This document shows, piece by piece, positions 43,501-57,699 of a DNA stretch of 64,000 nucleotides. The first letter of the stretch is position 1. Every line of letters begins with the position of its first letter. The notes below the pieces were generated by a model, which saw only the letters and a program-made list of their open reading frames with translations, was not told where the DNA came from and did no database searches. Source of the DNA: Auanema rhodensis (lineage: Eukaryota > Nematoda > Chromadorea > Rhabditida > Rhabditidae); assembly GCA_964057225.1 (NCBI GenBank), contig OZ059894.1, positions 124,001-188,000 on the forward strand, written 5' to 3'. The position numbers and the translations under genes were made by a program.

Positions 43501-46000
43501 AACCTCATCTCTTAATCTTTCACGTGAAGCGAGTTACATACCAAGTGCACATCACGTGTACATTTAATTAGCATAAATTAAAGTTCACGTAAATTTCAAA
43601 GTCATAGTTACCATGCACCAATATCAATAAAAATTTGTTTTTAGACTAATATGGACATGGGGAATCTAATTTTGAAAACCGCATCTCTTTATCTTTCACG
43701 TGAAGCGAGTTACATACCAAGTGCACATCACGTGTACATTTAATTAGCATAAATTAAAGTTCACGTAAATTTCAAAGTCATGGTTACCATGCACCAATAT
43801 CAATAAAAATTTGTTTTTAGCTTAATATGGACATGGGGAATCTAATTTTGAAAACCGCATCTCTTTATCTTTCACGTGAAGCGAGTTACATACCAAGTGC
43901 ACATCACGTGTACATTTAATTAGCATAAATTAAAGTTCACGTAAATTTCAAAGTCATGGTTACCATGCACCAATATCAATAAAAATTTGTTTTTAGACTA
44001 ATATGGACATGGGGAATCTAATTTTGAAAACCGCATCTCTTTATCTTTCACGTGAAGCGAGTTACATACCAAGTGCACATCACGTGTACATTTAATTAGC
44101 ATAAATTAAAGTTCACGTAAATTTCAAAGTCATGGTTACCATGCACCAATATCAATAAAAATTTGTTTTTAGCTTAATATGGACATGGGGAATCTAATTT
44201 TGAAAACCGCATCTCTTTATCTTTCACGTGAAGCGAGTTACATACCAAGTGCACATCACGTGTACATTTAATTAGCATAAATTAAAGTTCACGTAAATTT
44301 CAAAGTCATGGTTACCATGAACCAATATCAATAAAAATTTGTTTTTAGACTAATATGGACATGGGGAATCTAATTTTGAAAACCGCATCTCTTTATCTTT
44401 CACGTGAAGCGAGTTACATACCAAGTGCACAACACGTGTACATTTAATTAGCATAAATTAAAGTTCACGTAAATTTCAAAGTCATGGTTACCATGCACCA
44501 ATATCAATAAAAATTTGTTTTTAGACTAATATGGACATGGGGAATCTAATTTTGAAAACCGCATCTCTTTATCTTTCACGTGAAGCGAGTTACATACCAA
44601 GTGCACATCACGTGTACATTTAATTAGCATAAATTAAAGTTCACGTAAATTTCAAAGTCATGGTTACCATGCACCAATATCAATAAAAATTTGTTTTTAG
44701 ACTAATATGGACATGGGGAATCTAATTTTGAAAACCGCATCTCTTCATCTTTCACGTGAAGCGAGTTACATACCAAGTGCACATCACGTGTACATTTAAT
44801 TAGCATAAATTAAAGTTCACGTAAATTTCAAAGTCATGGTTACCATGCACCAATATCAATAAAAATTTGTTTTTAGCTTAATATGGACATGGGGAATCTA
44901 ATTTTGAAAACCGCATCTCTTTATCTTTCACGTGAAGCGAGTTACATACCAAGTGCACATCACGTGTACATTTAATTAGCATAAATTAAAGTTCACGTAA
45001 ATTTCAAAGTCATGGTTACCATGCACCAATATCAATAAAAATTTGTTTTTAGACTAATATGGACATGGGGAATCTAATTTTGAAAACCGCATCTCTTTAT
45101 CTTTCACGTGAAGCGAGTTACATACCAAGTGCACATCACGTGTACATTTAATTAGCATAAATTAAAGTTCACGTAAATTTCAAAGTCATGGTTACCATGC
45201 ACCAATATCAATAAAAATTTGTTTTTAGCTTAATATGGACATGGGGAATCTAATTTTGAAAACCGCATCTCTTTATCTTTCACGTGAAGCGAGTTACATA
45301 CCAAGTGCACATCACGTGTACATTTAATTAGCATAAATTAAAGTTCACGTAAATTTCAAAGTCATGGTTACCATGAACCAATATCAATAAAAATTTGTTT
45401 TTAGACTAATATGGACATGGGGAATCTAATTTTGAAAACCGCATCTCTTTATCTTTCACGTGAAGCGAGTTACATACCAAGTGCACAACACGTGTACATT
45501 TAATTAGCATAAATTAAAGTTCACGTAAATTTCAAAGTCATGGTTACCATGCACCAATATCAATAAAAATTTGTTTTTAGACTAATATGGACATGGGGAA
45601 TCTAATTTTGAAAACCGCATCTCTTTATCTTTCACGTGAAGCGAGTTACATATCAAGTGCACATCACGTGTACATTTAATTAGCATAAATTAAAGTTCAC
45701 GTAAATTTCAAAGTCATGGTTACCATGCACCAATATCAATAAAAATTTGTTTTTAGACTAATATGGACATGAGGAATCTAATTTTGAAAACCGCATCTCT
45801 TTATCTTTCACGTGAAGCGAGTTACATACCGAGTGCACATCACGTGTACATTTAATTAGCATAAATTAAAGTTCACGTAAATTTCAAAGTCATGGTTACC
45901 ATGCACCAATATCAATAAAAATTTGTTTTTAGACTAATATGGACATGGGGAATCTAATTTTGAAAACCGCATCTCTTCATCTTTCACGTGAAGCGAGTTA
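28542..46000. repeat. Large tandem duplication, copy 2 (about 100 monomers)
   Basis: Same variant series as copy 1 in the same order and directly adjacent. It is 8 monomers (1,408 bp) longer than copy 1 because of extra monomers in about 36.4-38.0 kb. After that the offset to copy 1 is 17,600 bp (for example GGACAAGGGG 20421/38021, TCATCTCTTA 21681/39281, 24497/42097 and 25905/43505, ACCGAGTGCAC near 28231/45831). Similarity ends close to 46.0 kb, where TGTAAATTT and CACGAAAATTT variants begin. Confidence 0.85.
36460..38020. repeat. Extra 8-monomer segment in duplication copy 2, with an internal 6-monomer repeat
   Basis: This stretch accounts for the change of offset between the two copies from 92 to 100 monomers. 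Inside it the private variant CATGGCGAATC appears at about 36621 and 37677, 1,056 bp (6 monomers) apart, showing a local 6-mer duplication after the large duplication, or the loss of one such block from copy 1. Confidence 0.7.
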
Positions 46001-48820
46001 CATACCAAGTGCACATCACGTGTAAATTTAATTAGCATAAATTAAAGTTCACGAAAATTTCAAAGTCATGGTTACCATGAACCAATATCAATAAAAATTT
46101 GTTTTTAGACTAATATGGACATGGGTAATCTAATTTTGAAAACAGCATCTCTTTATCTTTCACGTGAAGCGAGTTACATACCAAGTGCACATCACGTGTA
46201 CATTTAATTAGCATAAATTAAAGTTCACGTAAATTTCAAAGTCATGGTTACCATGCACCAATATCAATAAAAATTTGTTTTTAGACTAATATGGACATGA
46301 GAAATCTAATTTTGAAAACCGCATCTCTTTATCTTTCACGTGAAGCGAGTTACATACCGAGTGCACATCACGTGTACATTTAATTAGCATAAATTAAAGT
46401 TCACGTAAATTTCAAAGTCATGGTTACCATGCACCAATATCAATAAAAATTTGTTTTTAGACTAATATGGACATGGGGAATCTAATTTTGAAAACCGCAT
46501 CTCTTTATCTTTCACGTGAAGCGAGTTACATACCAAGTGCACAACACGTGTACATTTAATTAGCATAAATTAAAGTTCACGTAAATTTCAAAGTCATGGT
46601 TACCATGCACCAATATCAATAAAAATTTGTTTTTAGACTAATATGGACATGGGGAATCTAATTTTGAAAACCGCATCTCTTTATCTTTCACGTGAAGCGA
46701 GTTACATACCAAGTGCACATCACGTGTACATTTAATTAGCATAAATTAAAGTTCACGTAAATTTCAAAGTCATGGTTACCATGCACCAATATCAATAAAA
46801 ATTTGTTTTTAGACTAATATGGACATGGGGAATCTAATTTTGAAAACCGCATCTCTTTATCTTTCACGTGAAGCGAGTTACATACCAAGTGCACATCACG
46901 TGTACATTTAATTAGCATAAATTAAAGTTCACGTAAATTTCAAAGTCATGGTTACCATGCACCAATATCAATAAAAATTTGTTTTTAGCTTAATATGGAC
47001 ATGGGGAATCTAATTTTGAAAACCGCATCTCTTTATCTTTCACGTGAAGCGAGTTACATACCAAGTGCACATCACGTGTACATTTAATTAGCATAAATTA
47101 AAGTTCACGTAAATTTCAAAGTCATGGTTACCATGAACCAATATCAATAAAAATTTGTTTTTAGACTAATATGGACATGGGGAATCTAATTTTGAAAACC
47201 GCATCTCTTTATCTTTCACGTGAAGCGAGTTACATACCAAGTGCACAACACGTGTACATTTAATTAGCATAAATTAAAGTTCACGTAAATTTCAAAGTCA
47301 TGGTTACCATGCACCAATATCAATAAAAATTTGTTTTTAGACTAATATGGACATGGGGAATCTAATTTTGAAAACCGCATCTCTTTATCTTTCACGTGAA
47401 GCGAGTTACATACCAAGTGCACATCACGTGTACATTTAATTAGCATAAATTAAAGTTCACGTAAATTTCAAAGTCATGGTTACCATGCACCAATATCAAT
47501 AAAAATTTGTTTTTAGACTAATATGGACATGAGGAATCTAATTTTGAAAACCGCATCTCTTTATCTTTCACGTGAAGCGAGTTACATACCGAGTGCACAT
47601 CACGTGTACATTTAATTAGCATAAATTAAAGTTCACGTAAATTTCAAAGTCATGGTTACCATGCACCAATATCAATAAAAATTTGTTTTTAGACTAATAT
47701 GGACATGGGGAATCTAATTTTGAAAACCGCATCTCTTCATCTTTCACGTGAAGCGAGTTACATACCAAGTGCACATCACGTGTAAATTTAATTAGCATAA
47801 ATTAAAGTTCACGAAAATTTCAAAGTCATGGTTACCATGAACCAATATCAATAAAAATTTGTTTTTAGACTAATATGGACATGGGTAATCTAATTTTGAA
47901 AACAGCATCTCTTTATCTTTCACGTGAAGCGAGTTACATACCAAGTGCACATCACGTGTACATTTAATTAGCATAAATTAAAGTTCACGTAAATTTCAAA
48001 GTCATGGTTACCATGCACCAATATCAATAAAAATTTGTTTTTAGACTAATATGGACATGAGGAATCTAATTTTGAAAACCGCATCTCTTTATCTTTCACG
48101 TGAAGCGAGTTACATACCGAGTGCACATCACGTGTACATTTAATTAGCATAAATTAAAGTTCACGTAAATTTCAAAGTCATGGTTACCATGCACCAATAT
48201 CAATAAAAATTTGTTTTTAGACTAATATGGACATGGGGAATCTAATTTTGAAAACCGCATCTCTTTATCTTTCACGTGAAGCGAGTTACATACCAAGTGC
48301 ACAACACGTGTACATTTAATTAGCATAAATTAAAGTTCACGTAAATTTCAAAGTCATGGTTACCATGCACCAATATCAATAAAAATTTGTTTTTAGACTA
48401 ATATGGACATGGGGAATCTAATTTTGAAAACCGCATCTCTTTATCTTTCACGTGAAGCGAGTTACATACCAAGTGCACATCACGTGTACATTTAATTAGC
48501 ACAAATTAAAGTTCACGTAAATTTCAAAGTCATGGTTACCATGCACCAATATCAATAAAAATTTGTTTTTAGACTAATATGGACATGAGGAATCTAATTT
48601 TGAAAACCGCATCTCTTTATCTTTCACGTGAAGCGAGTTACATACCGAGTGCACATCACGTGTACATTTAATTAGCATAAATTAAAGTTCACGTAAATTT
48701 CAAAGTCATGGTTACCATGCACCAATATCAATAAAAATTTGTTTTTAGACTAATATGGACATGGGGAATCTAATTTTGAAAACCGCATCTCTTCATCTTT
48801 CACGTGAAGCGAGTTACATA
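45300..48820. repeat. 10-monomer (1,760-bp) tandem duplication
   Basis: Private variants are repeated exactly 1,760 bp apart: GTGCACAACA 45481/47241, ACCGAGTGCAC near 45831/47591, ATGGGTAATC 46121/47881 and GTGCACAACA 46537/48297. A few differences exist (ATGAGAAATC near 46297 against ATGAGGAATC near 48057), so it is not a perfect copy. Confidence 0.8.
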
Positions 48821-49399
48821 CCAAGTGCACATCACGTGTACATTTAATTAGCATAAATTAAAGTTCACGTAAATTTCAAAGTCATGGTTACCATGAACCA
48901 ATATCAATAAAAATTTGTTTTTAGACTAATATGGACATGGGGAATCTAATTTTGAAAACCGCATCTCTTTATCTTTCACGTGAAGCGAGTTACATACCAA
49001 GTGCACATCACGTGTACATTTAATTAGCATAAATTAAAGTTCACGTAAATTTCAAAGTCATGGTTACCATGCACCAATATCAATAAAAATTTGTTTTTAG
49101 ACTAATATGGACATGGGGAATCTAATTTTGAAAACCGCATCTCTTTATCTTTCACGTGAAGCGAGTTACATACCAAGTGCACATCACGTGTACATTTAAT
49201 TAGCATAAATTAAAGTTCACGTAAATTTCAAAGTCATGGTTACCATGCACCAATATCAATAAAAATTTGTTTTTAGCTTAATATGGACATGGGGAATCTA
49301 ATTTTGAAAACCGCATCTCTTTATCTTTCACGTGAAGCGAGTTACATACCAAGTGCACATCACGTGTACATTTAATTAGCATAAATTAAAGTTCACGTA

Positions 49400-51500
49400 A
49401 ATTTCAAAGTCATGGTTACCATGAAGCAATATCAATAAAAATTTGTTTTTAGACTAATATGGACATGGGGAATCTAATTTTGAAAACCGCATCTCTTTAT
49501 CTTTCACGTGAAGCGAGTTACATACCAAGTGCACATCACGTGTACATTTAATTAGCATAAATTAAAGTTCACGTAAATTTCAAAGTCATGGTTACCATGA
49601 ACCAATATCAATAAAAATTTGTTTTTGGACTAATATGGACATGGGGAATCTAATTTTGAAAACCGCATCTCTTTATCTTTCACGTGAAGCGAGTTACATA
49701 CCAAGTGCACATCACGTGTACATTTAATTAGCATAAATTAAAGTTCATGTAAATTTCAAAGTCATGGTTACCATGCACCAATATCAATAAAAATTTGTTT
49801 TTAGACTAATATGGACATGGGGAATCTAATTTTGAAAACCGCATCTCTTTATCTTTCACGTGAAGCGAGTTACATACCAAGTGCACATCACGTGTACATT
49901 TAATTAGCATAAATTAAAGTTCACGTAAATTTCAAAGTCATGGTTACCATGCACCAATATCAATAAAAATTTGTTTTTAGACTAATATGGACATGGGGAA
50001 TCTAATTTTGAAAACCGCATCTCTTTATCTTTCACGTGAAGCGAGTTACATACCAAGTGCACATCACGTGTACATTTAATTAGCATAAATTAAAGTTCAC
50101 GTAAATTTCAAAGTCATGGTTACCATGAAGCAATATCAATAAAAATTTGTTTTTAGACTAATATGGACATGGGGAATCTAATTTTGAAAACCGCATCTCT
50201 TTATCTTTCACGTGAAGCGAGTTACATACCAAGTGCACATCACGTGTACATTTAATTAGCATAAATTAAAGTTCACGTAAATTTCAAAGTCATGGTTACC
50301 ATGCACCAATATCAATAAAAATTTGTTTTTAGACTAATATGGACATGGGGAATCAAATTTTGAAAACCGCATCTCTTCATCTTTCACGTGAAGCGAGTTA
50401 CATACCAAGTGCACATCACGTGTACATTTAATTAGCATAAATTAAAGTTCACGTAAATTTCAAAGTCATGGTTACCATGAAGCAATATCAATAAAAATTT
50501 GTTTTTAGACTAATATGGACATGGGGAATCTAATTTTGAAAACCGCATCTCTTTATCTTTCACGTGAAGCGAGTTACATACCAAGTGCACATCACGTGTA
50601 CATTTAATTAGCATAAATTAAAGTTCACGTAAATTTCAAAGTCATGGTTACCATGAACCAATATCAATAAAAATTTGTTTTTGGACTAATATGGACATGG
50701 GGAATCTAATTTTGAAAACCGCATCTCTTTATCTTTCACGTGAAGCGAGTTACATACCAAGTGCACATCACGTGTACATTTAATTAGCATAAATTAAAGT
50801 TCATGTAAATTTCAAAGTCATGGTTACCATGCACCAATATCAATAAAAATTTGTTTTTAGACTAATATGGACATGGGGAATCTAATTTTGAAAACCGCAT
50901 CTCTTTATCTTTCACGTGAAGCGAGTTACATACCAAGTGCACATCACGTGTACATTTAATTAGCATAAATTAAAGTTCACGTAAATTTCAAAGTCATGGT
51001 TACCATGCACCAATATCAATAAAAATTTGTTTTTAGACTAATATGGACATGGGGAATCTAATTTTGAAAACCGCATCTCTTTATCTTTCACGTGAAGCGA
51101 GTTACATACCAAGTGCACATCACGTGTACATTTAATTAGCATAAATTAAAGTTCACGTAAATTTCAAAGTCATGGTTACCATGAAGCAATATCAATAAAA
51201 ATTTGTTTTTAGACTAATATGGACATGGGGAATCTAATTTTGAAAACCGCATCTCTTTATCTTTCACGTGAAGCGAGTTACATACCAAGTGCACATCACG
51301 TGTACATTTAATTAGCATAAATTAAAGTTCACGTAAATTTCAAAGTCATGGTTACCATGCACCAATATCAATAAAAATTTGTTTTTAGACTAATATGGAC
51401 ATGGGGAATCAAATTTTGAAAACCGCATCTCTTCATCTTTCACGTGAAGCGAGTTACATACCAAGTGCACATCACGTGTATATTTAATTAGCATAAATTA
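49400..51500. repeat. 6-monomer (1,056-bp) tandem duplication
   Basis: GTTTTTGGAC at 49621 and 50677, and the neighbouring GTTCATGTAAA and CATGAAGC variants, recur with a 1,056-bp step. Confidence 0.75.
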
Positions 51501-51746
51501 AAGTTCACGTAAATTTCAAAGTCATGGTTACCATGAACCAATATCAATAAAAATTTGTTTTTAGACTAATATGGACATGGGGAATCTAATTTTGAAAACC
51601 GCATCTCTTTATCTTTCACGTGAAGCGAGTTACATACCAAGTGCACATCACGTGTACATTTAATTAGCATAAATTAAAGTTCACGTAAATTTCAAAGTCA
51701 TGGTTACCATGCACCAATATCAATAAAAATTTGTTTTTAGACTAAG

Positions 51747-51794
51747 ATTTTTTTTTTTTTTTTTTTTTTTATTTGACTTTTTTTTTAGACTAAT
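51747..51794. repeat. 48-bp T-rich interruption of the satellite
   Basis: The monomer starting at 51598 is 224 bp long instead of 176. The extra 48 bp comprise a run of 23 T (51748-51770), ATTTGAC, and 9 more T running back into AGACTAATATGG. The insert lies where the monomer has its own short T-run (TTTTTAGAC), so local duplication plus T-run expansion is a plausible origin. A retroposed poly(A) tail or an assembly seam are alternatives. Confidence 0.85.
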
Positions 51795-52699
51795 ATGGAC
51801 ATGGGGAATCTAATTTTGAAAACCGCATCTCTTTATCTTTCACGTGAAGCGAGTTACATACCAAGTGCACATCACGTGTACATTTAATTAGCATAAATTA
51901 AAGTTCACGTAAATTTCAAAGTCATGGTTACCATGCACCAATATCAATAAAAATTTGTTTTTAGACTAATATGGACATGGGGAATCTAATTTTGAAAACC
52001 GCATCTCTTTATCTTTCACGTGAAGCGAGTTACATACCAAGTGCACATCACGTGTACATTTAATTAGCATAAATTAAAGTTCACGTAAATTTCAAAGTCA
52101 TGGTTACCATGCACCAATATCAATAAAAATTTGTTTTTAGACTAATATGGACATGGGGAATCTAATTTTGAAAACCGCATCTCTTTATCTTTCACGTGAA
52201 GCGAGTTACATACCAAGTGCACATCACGTGTACATTTAATTAGCATAAATTAAAGTTCACGTAAATTTCAAAGTCATGGTTACCATGCACCAATATCAAT
52301 AAAAATTTGTTTTTAGACTAATATGGACATGGGGAATCTAATTTTGAAAACCGCATCTCTTTATCTTTCACGTGAAGCGAGTTACATACCAAGTGCACAT
52401 CACGTGTACATTTAATTAGCATAAATTAAAGTTCACGTAAATTTCAAAGTCATGGTTACCATGAACCAATATCAATAAAAATTTGTTTTTAGACTAATAT
52501 GGACATGGGGAATCTAATTTTGAAAACCGCATCTCTTTATCTTTCACGTGAAGCGAGTTACATACCAAGTGCACATCACGTGTACATTTAATTAGCATAA
52601 ATTAAAGTTCACGTAAATTTCAAAGTCATGGTTACCATGAACCAATATCAATAAAAATTTGTTTTTAGACTAATATGGACATGGGGAATCTAATTTTGA

Positions 52700-55600
52700 A
52701 AACCGCATCTCTTTATCTTTCACGTGAAGCGAGTTACATACCAAGTGCACATCACGTGTACATTTAAATAGCATAAATTAAAGTTCACGTAAATTTCAAA
52801 GTCATGGTTACCATGCACCAATATCAATAAAAATTTGTTTTTAGACTAATATGGACATGGGGAATCTAATTTTGAAAACCGCATCTCTTTATCTTTCACG
52901 TGAAGCGAGTTACATACCAAGTGCACATCACGTGTACATTTAATTAGCATAAATTAAAGTTCACGTAAAATTCAAAGTCATGGTTACCATGCACCAATAT
53001 CAATAAAAATTTGTTTTTAGACTAATATGGACATGGGGAATCTAATTTTGAAAACCGCATCTCTTTATCTTTCACGTGAAGCGAGTTACATACCAAGTGC
53101 ACATCACGTGTACATTTAATTAGCATAAATTAAAGTTCACGTAAATTTCAAAGTCATGGTTACCATGAACAAATATCAATAAAAATTTGTTTTTAGACTA
53201 ATATGGACATGGGGAATCTAATTTTGAAAACCGCATCTCTTTATCTTTCACGTGAAGTGAGTTACATACCAAGTGCACATCACGTGTACATTTAATTAGC
53301 ATAAATTAAAGTTCACGTAAATTTCAAAGTCATGGTTACCATGAACCAATATCAATAAAAATTTGTTTTTAGACTAATGTGGACATGGGGAATCTAATTT
53401 TGAAAACCGCATCTCTTTATCTTTCACGTGAAGCGAGTTACATACCAAGTGCACATCACGTGTACATTTAATTAGCATAAATTAAAGTTCACGTAAATTT
53501 CAAAGTCATGGTTACCATGAAGCAATATCAATAAAAATTTGTTTTTAAACTAATATGGACATGGGGAATCTAATTTTGAAAACCGCATCTCTTTATCTTT
53601 CACGTGAAGCGAGTTACATACCAAGTGCACATCACGTGTACATTTAATTAGCATAAATTAAAGTTCACGTAAATTTCAAAGTCATGGTTACCATGCACCA
53701 ATATCAATAAAAATTTGTTTTTAGACTAATATGGACATGGGGAATCTAATTTTGAAAACCGCATCTCTTTATCTTTCACGTGAAGCGAGTTACATACCAA
53801 GTGCACATCACGTGTACATTTAATTAGCATAAATTAAAGTTCACGTAAATTTCAAAGTCATGGTTACCATGCACCAATATCAATAAAAATTTGTTTTTAG
53901 ACTAATATGGACATGGGGAATCTAATTTTGAAAACCGCATCTCTTTATCTTTCACGTGAAGCGAGTTACATACCAAGTGCACATCACGTGTACATTTAAT
54001 TAGCATAAATTAAAGTTCACGTAAATTTCAAAGTCATGGTTACCATGAACCAATATCAATAAAAATTTGTTTTTAGACTAATATGGACATGGGGAATCTA
54101 ATTTTGAAAACCGCATCTCTTTATCTTTCACGTGAAGCGAGTTACATACCAAGTGCACATCACGTGTACATTTAATTAGCATAAATTAAAGTTCACGTAA
54201 ATTTCAAAGTCATGGTTACCATGAACCAATATCAATAAAAATTTGTTTTTAGACTAATATGGACATGGGGAATCTAATTTTGAAAACCGCATCTCTTTAT
54301 CTTTCACGTGAAGCGAGTTACATACCAAGTGCACATCACGTGTACATTTAATTAGCATAAATTAAAGTTCACGTAAATTTCAAAGTCATGGTTACCATGA
54401 ACCAATATCAATAAAAACTTGTTTTTAGACTAATATGGACATAGGGAATCTAATTTTGAAAACCGCATCTCTTTATCTTTCACGTGAAGCGAGTTACATA
54501 CCAAGTGCACATCACGTGTACATTTAATTAGCATAAATTAAAGTTCACGTAAATTTCAAAGTCATGGTTACCATGAACCAATATCAATAAAAATTTGTTT
54601 TTAGACTAATATGGACATGGGAAATCTAATTTTGAAAACCGCATTTCTTTATCTTTCACGTGAAGCGAGTTACATACCAAGTGCACATCACGTGTACATT
54701 TAATTAGCATAAATTAAAGTTCACGTAAATTTCAAAGTCATGGTTACCATGAAGCAATATCAATAAAAATTTGTTTTTAGACTAATATGGACATGGGGAA
54801 TCTAATTTTGAAAACCGCATCTCTTTATCTTTCACGTGAAGCGAGTTACATACCAAGTGCACATCACGTGTACATTTAATTAGCATAAATTAAAGTTCAC
54901 GTAAATTTCAAAGTCATGGTTACCATGAACCAATATCAATAAAAATTTGTTTTTAGACTAATATGGACATGGGGAATCTAATTTTGAAAACCGCATTTCT
55001 TTATCTTTCACGTGAAGCGAGTTACATACCAAGTGCACATCACGTGTACATTTAATTAGCATAAATTAAAGTTCACGTAAATTTCAAAGTCATGGTTACC
55101 ATGCACCAATATCAATAAAAATTTGTTTTTAGACTAATATGGACATGGGGAATCTAATTTTGAAAACCGCATCTCTTTATCTTTCACGTGAAGCGAGTTA
55201 CATACCAAGTGCACATCACGTGTACATTTAAATAGCATAAATTAAAGTTCACGTAAATTTCAAAGTCATGGTTATCATGAACCAATATCAATAAAAATTT
55301 GTTTTTAGACTAATATGGACATGGGGAATCTAATTTTGAAAACCGCATCTCTTTATCTTTCACGTGAAGCGAGTTACATACCAAGTGCACATCACGTGTA
55401 CATTTAATTAGCATAAATTAAAGTTCACGTAAACTTCAAAGTCATGGTTACCATGAAGCAATATCAATAAAAATTTGTTTTTAGACTAATATGGACATGA
55501 TGAATCTAATTTTGAAAACCGCATCTCTTTATCTTTCACGTGAAGCGAGTTACATACCAAGTGCACATCACGTGTACATTTAATTAGCATAAATTAAAGT

Positions 55601-56400
55601 TCACGTAAATTTCAAAGTCATGGTTACCATGAACCAATATCAATAAAAATTTGTTTTTAGACTAATATGGACATGGGGAATCTAATTTTGAAAACCGCAT
55701 CTCTTTATCTTTCACGTGAAGCGAGTTACATACCAAGTGCACATCACGTGTACATTTAAATAGCATAAATTAAAGTTCACGTAAATTTCAAAGTCATGGT
55801 TACCATGCACCAATATCAATAAAAATTTGTTTTTAGACTAATATGGACATGGGGAATCTAATTTTGAAAACCGCATCTCTTTATCTTTCACGTGAAGCGA
55901 GTTACATACCAAGTGCACATCACGTGTACATTTAATTAGCATAAATTAAAGTTCACGTAAAATTCAAAGTCATGGTTACCATGCACCAATATCAATAAAA
56001 ATTTGTTTTTAGACTAATATGGACATGGGGAATCTAATTTTGAAAACCGCATCTTTTTATCTTTCACGTGAAGCGAGTTACATACCAAGTGCACATCACG
56101 TGTACATTTAATTAGCATAAATTAAAGTTCACGTAAATTTCAAAGTCATGGTTACCATGAACAAATATCAATAAAAATTTGTTTTTAGACTAATATGGAC
56201 ATGGGGAATCTAATTTTGAAAACCGCATCTCTTTATCTTTCACGTGAAGTGAGTTACATACCAAGTGCACATCACGTGTATATTTAATTAGCATAAATTA
56301 AAGTTCACGTAAATTTCAAAGTCATGGTTACCATGAACCAATATCAATAAAAATTTGTTTTTAGACTAATGTGGACATGGGGAATCTAATTTTGAAAACC
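52700..56400. repeat. 17-monomer (2,992-bp) duplication
   Basis: GAACAAATAT at 53167 and 56159 (17 x 176 apart), each followed by a monomer with AAGTGAGTTAC and then one with CTAATGTGGAC. CATTTAAATAGC marks lie at 52761, 55225 and 55753, also whole monomer steps apart. Confidence 0.7.
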
Positions 56401-57699
56401 GCATCTCTTTATCTTTCACGTGAAGCGAGTTACATACCAAGTGCACATCACGTGTACATTTAATTAGCATAAATTAAAGTTCACGTAAATTTCAAAGTCA
56501 TGGTTACCATGAACCAATATCAATAAAAATTTGTTTTTAGACTAATATGGACATGGGGAATCTAATTTTGAAAACCGCATCTCTTTATCTTTCACGTGAA
56601 GCGAGTTACATACCAAGTGCACATCACGTGTACATTTAATTAGCATAAATTAAAGTTCACGTAAATTTCAAAGTCATGGTTACCATGAAGCAATATCAAT
56701 AAAAATTTGTTTTTAGACTAATATGGACATGGGGAATCTAATTTTGAAAACCGCATCTTTTTATCTTTCACGTGAAGCGAGTTACATACCAAGTGCACAT
56801 CACGTGTACATTTAATTAGCATAAATTAAAGTTCACGTAAATTTCAAAGTCATGGTTACCATGCACCAATATCAATAAAAATTTGTTTTTAGACTAATAT
56901 GGACATGGGGAATCTAATTTTGAAAACCGCATCTCTTTATCTTTCACGTGAAGCGAGTTACATACCAAGTGCACATCACGTGTACATTTAATTAGCATAA
57001 ATTAAAGTTCACGTAAATTTCAAAGTCATGGTTACCATGCACCAATATCAATAAAAATTTGTTTTTAGACTAATATGGACATGGTGAATCTAATTTTGAA
57101 AACCGCATCTCTTTATCTTTCACGTGAAGCGAGTTACATACCAAGTGCACATCACGTGTACATTTAATTAGCATAAATTAAAGTTCACGTAAATTTCAAA
57201 GTCATGGTTACCATGCACCAATATCAATAAAAATTTGTTTTTAGACTAATATGGACATGGTGAATCTAATTTTGAAAACCGCATCTCTTTATCTTTCACG
57301 TGAAGCGAGTTACATACCAAGTGCACATCACGTGTACATTTAATTAGCATAAATTAAAGTTCACGTAAATTTCAAAGTCATGGTTACCATGAAGCAATAT
57401 CAATAAAAATTTGTTTTTAGACTAATATGGACATGGGGAATCTAATTTTGAAAACCGCATCTCTTTATCTTTCACGTGAAGCGAGTTACATACCAAGTGC
57501 ACATCACGTGTACATTTAATTAGCATAAATTAAAGTTCACGTAAATTTCAAAGTCATGGTTACCATGAAGCAATATCAATAAAAATTTGTTTTTAGACTA
57601 ATATGGACATGGGGAATCTAATTTTGAAAACCGCATCTCATTATCTTTCACGTGAAGCGAGTTACATACCAAGTGCACATCACGTGTACATTTAATTAG

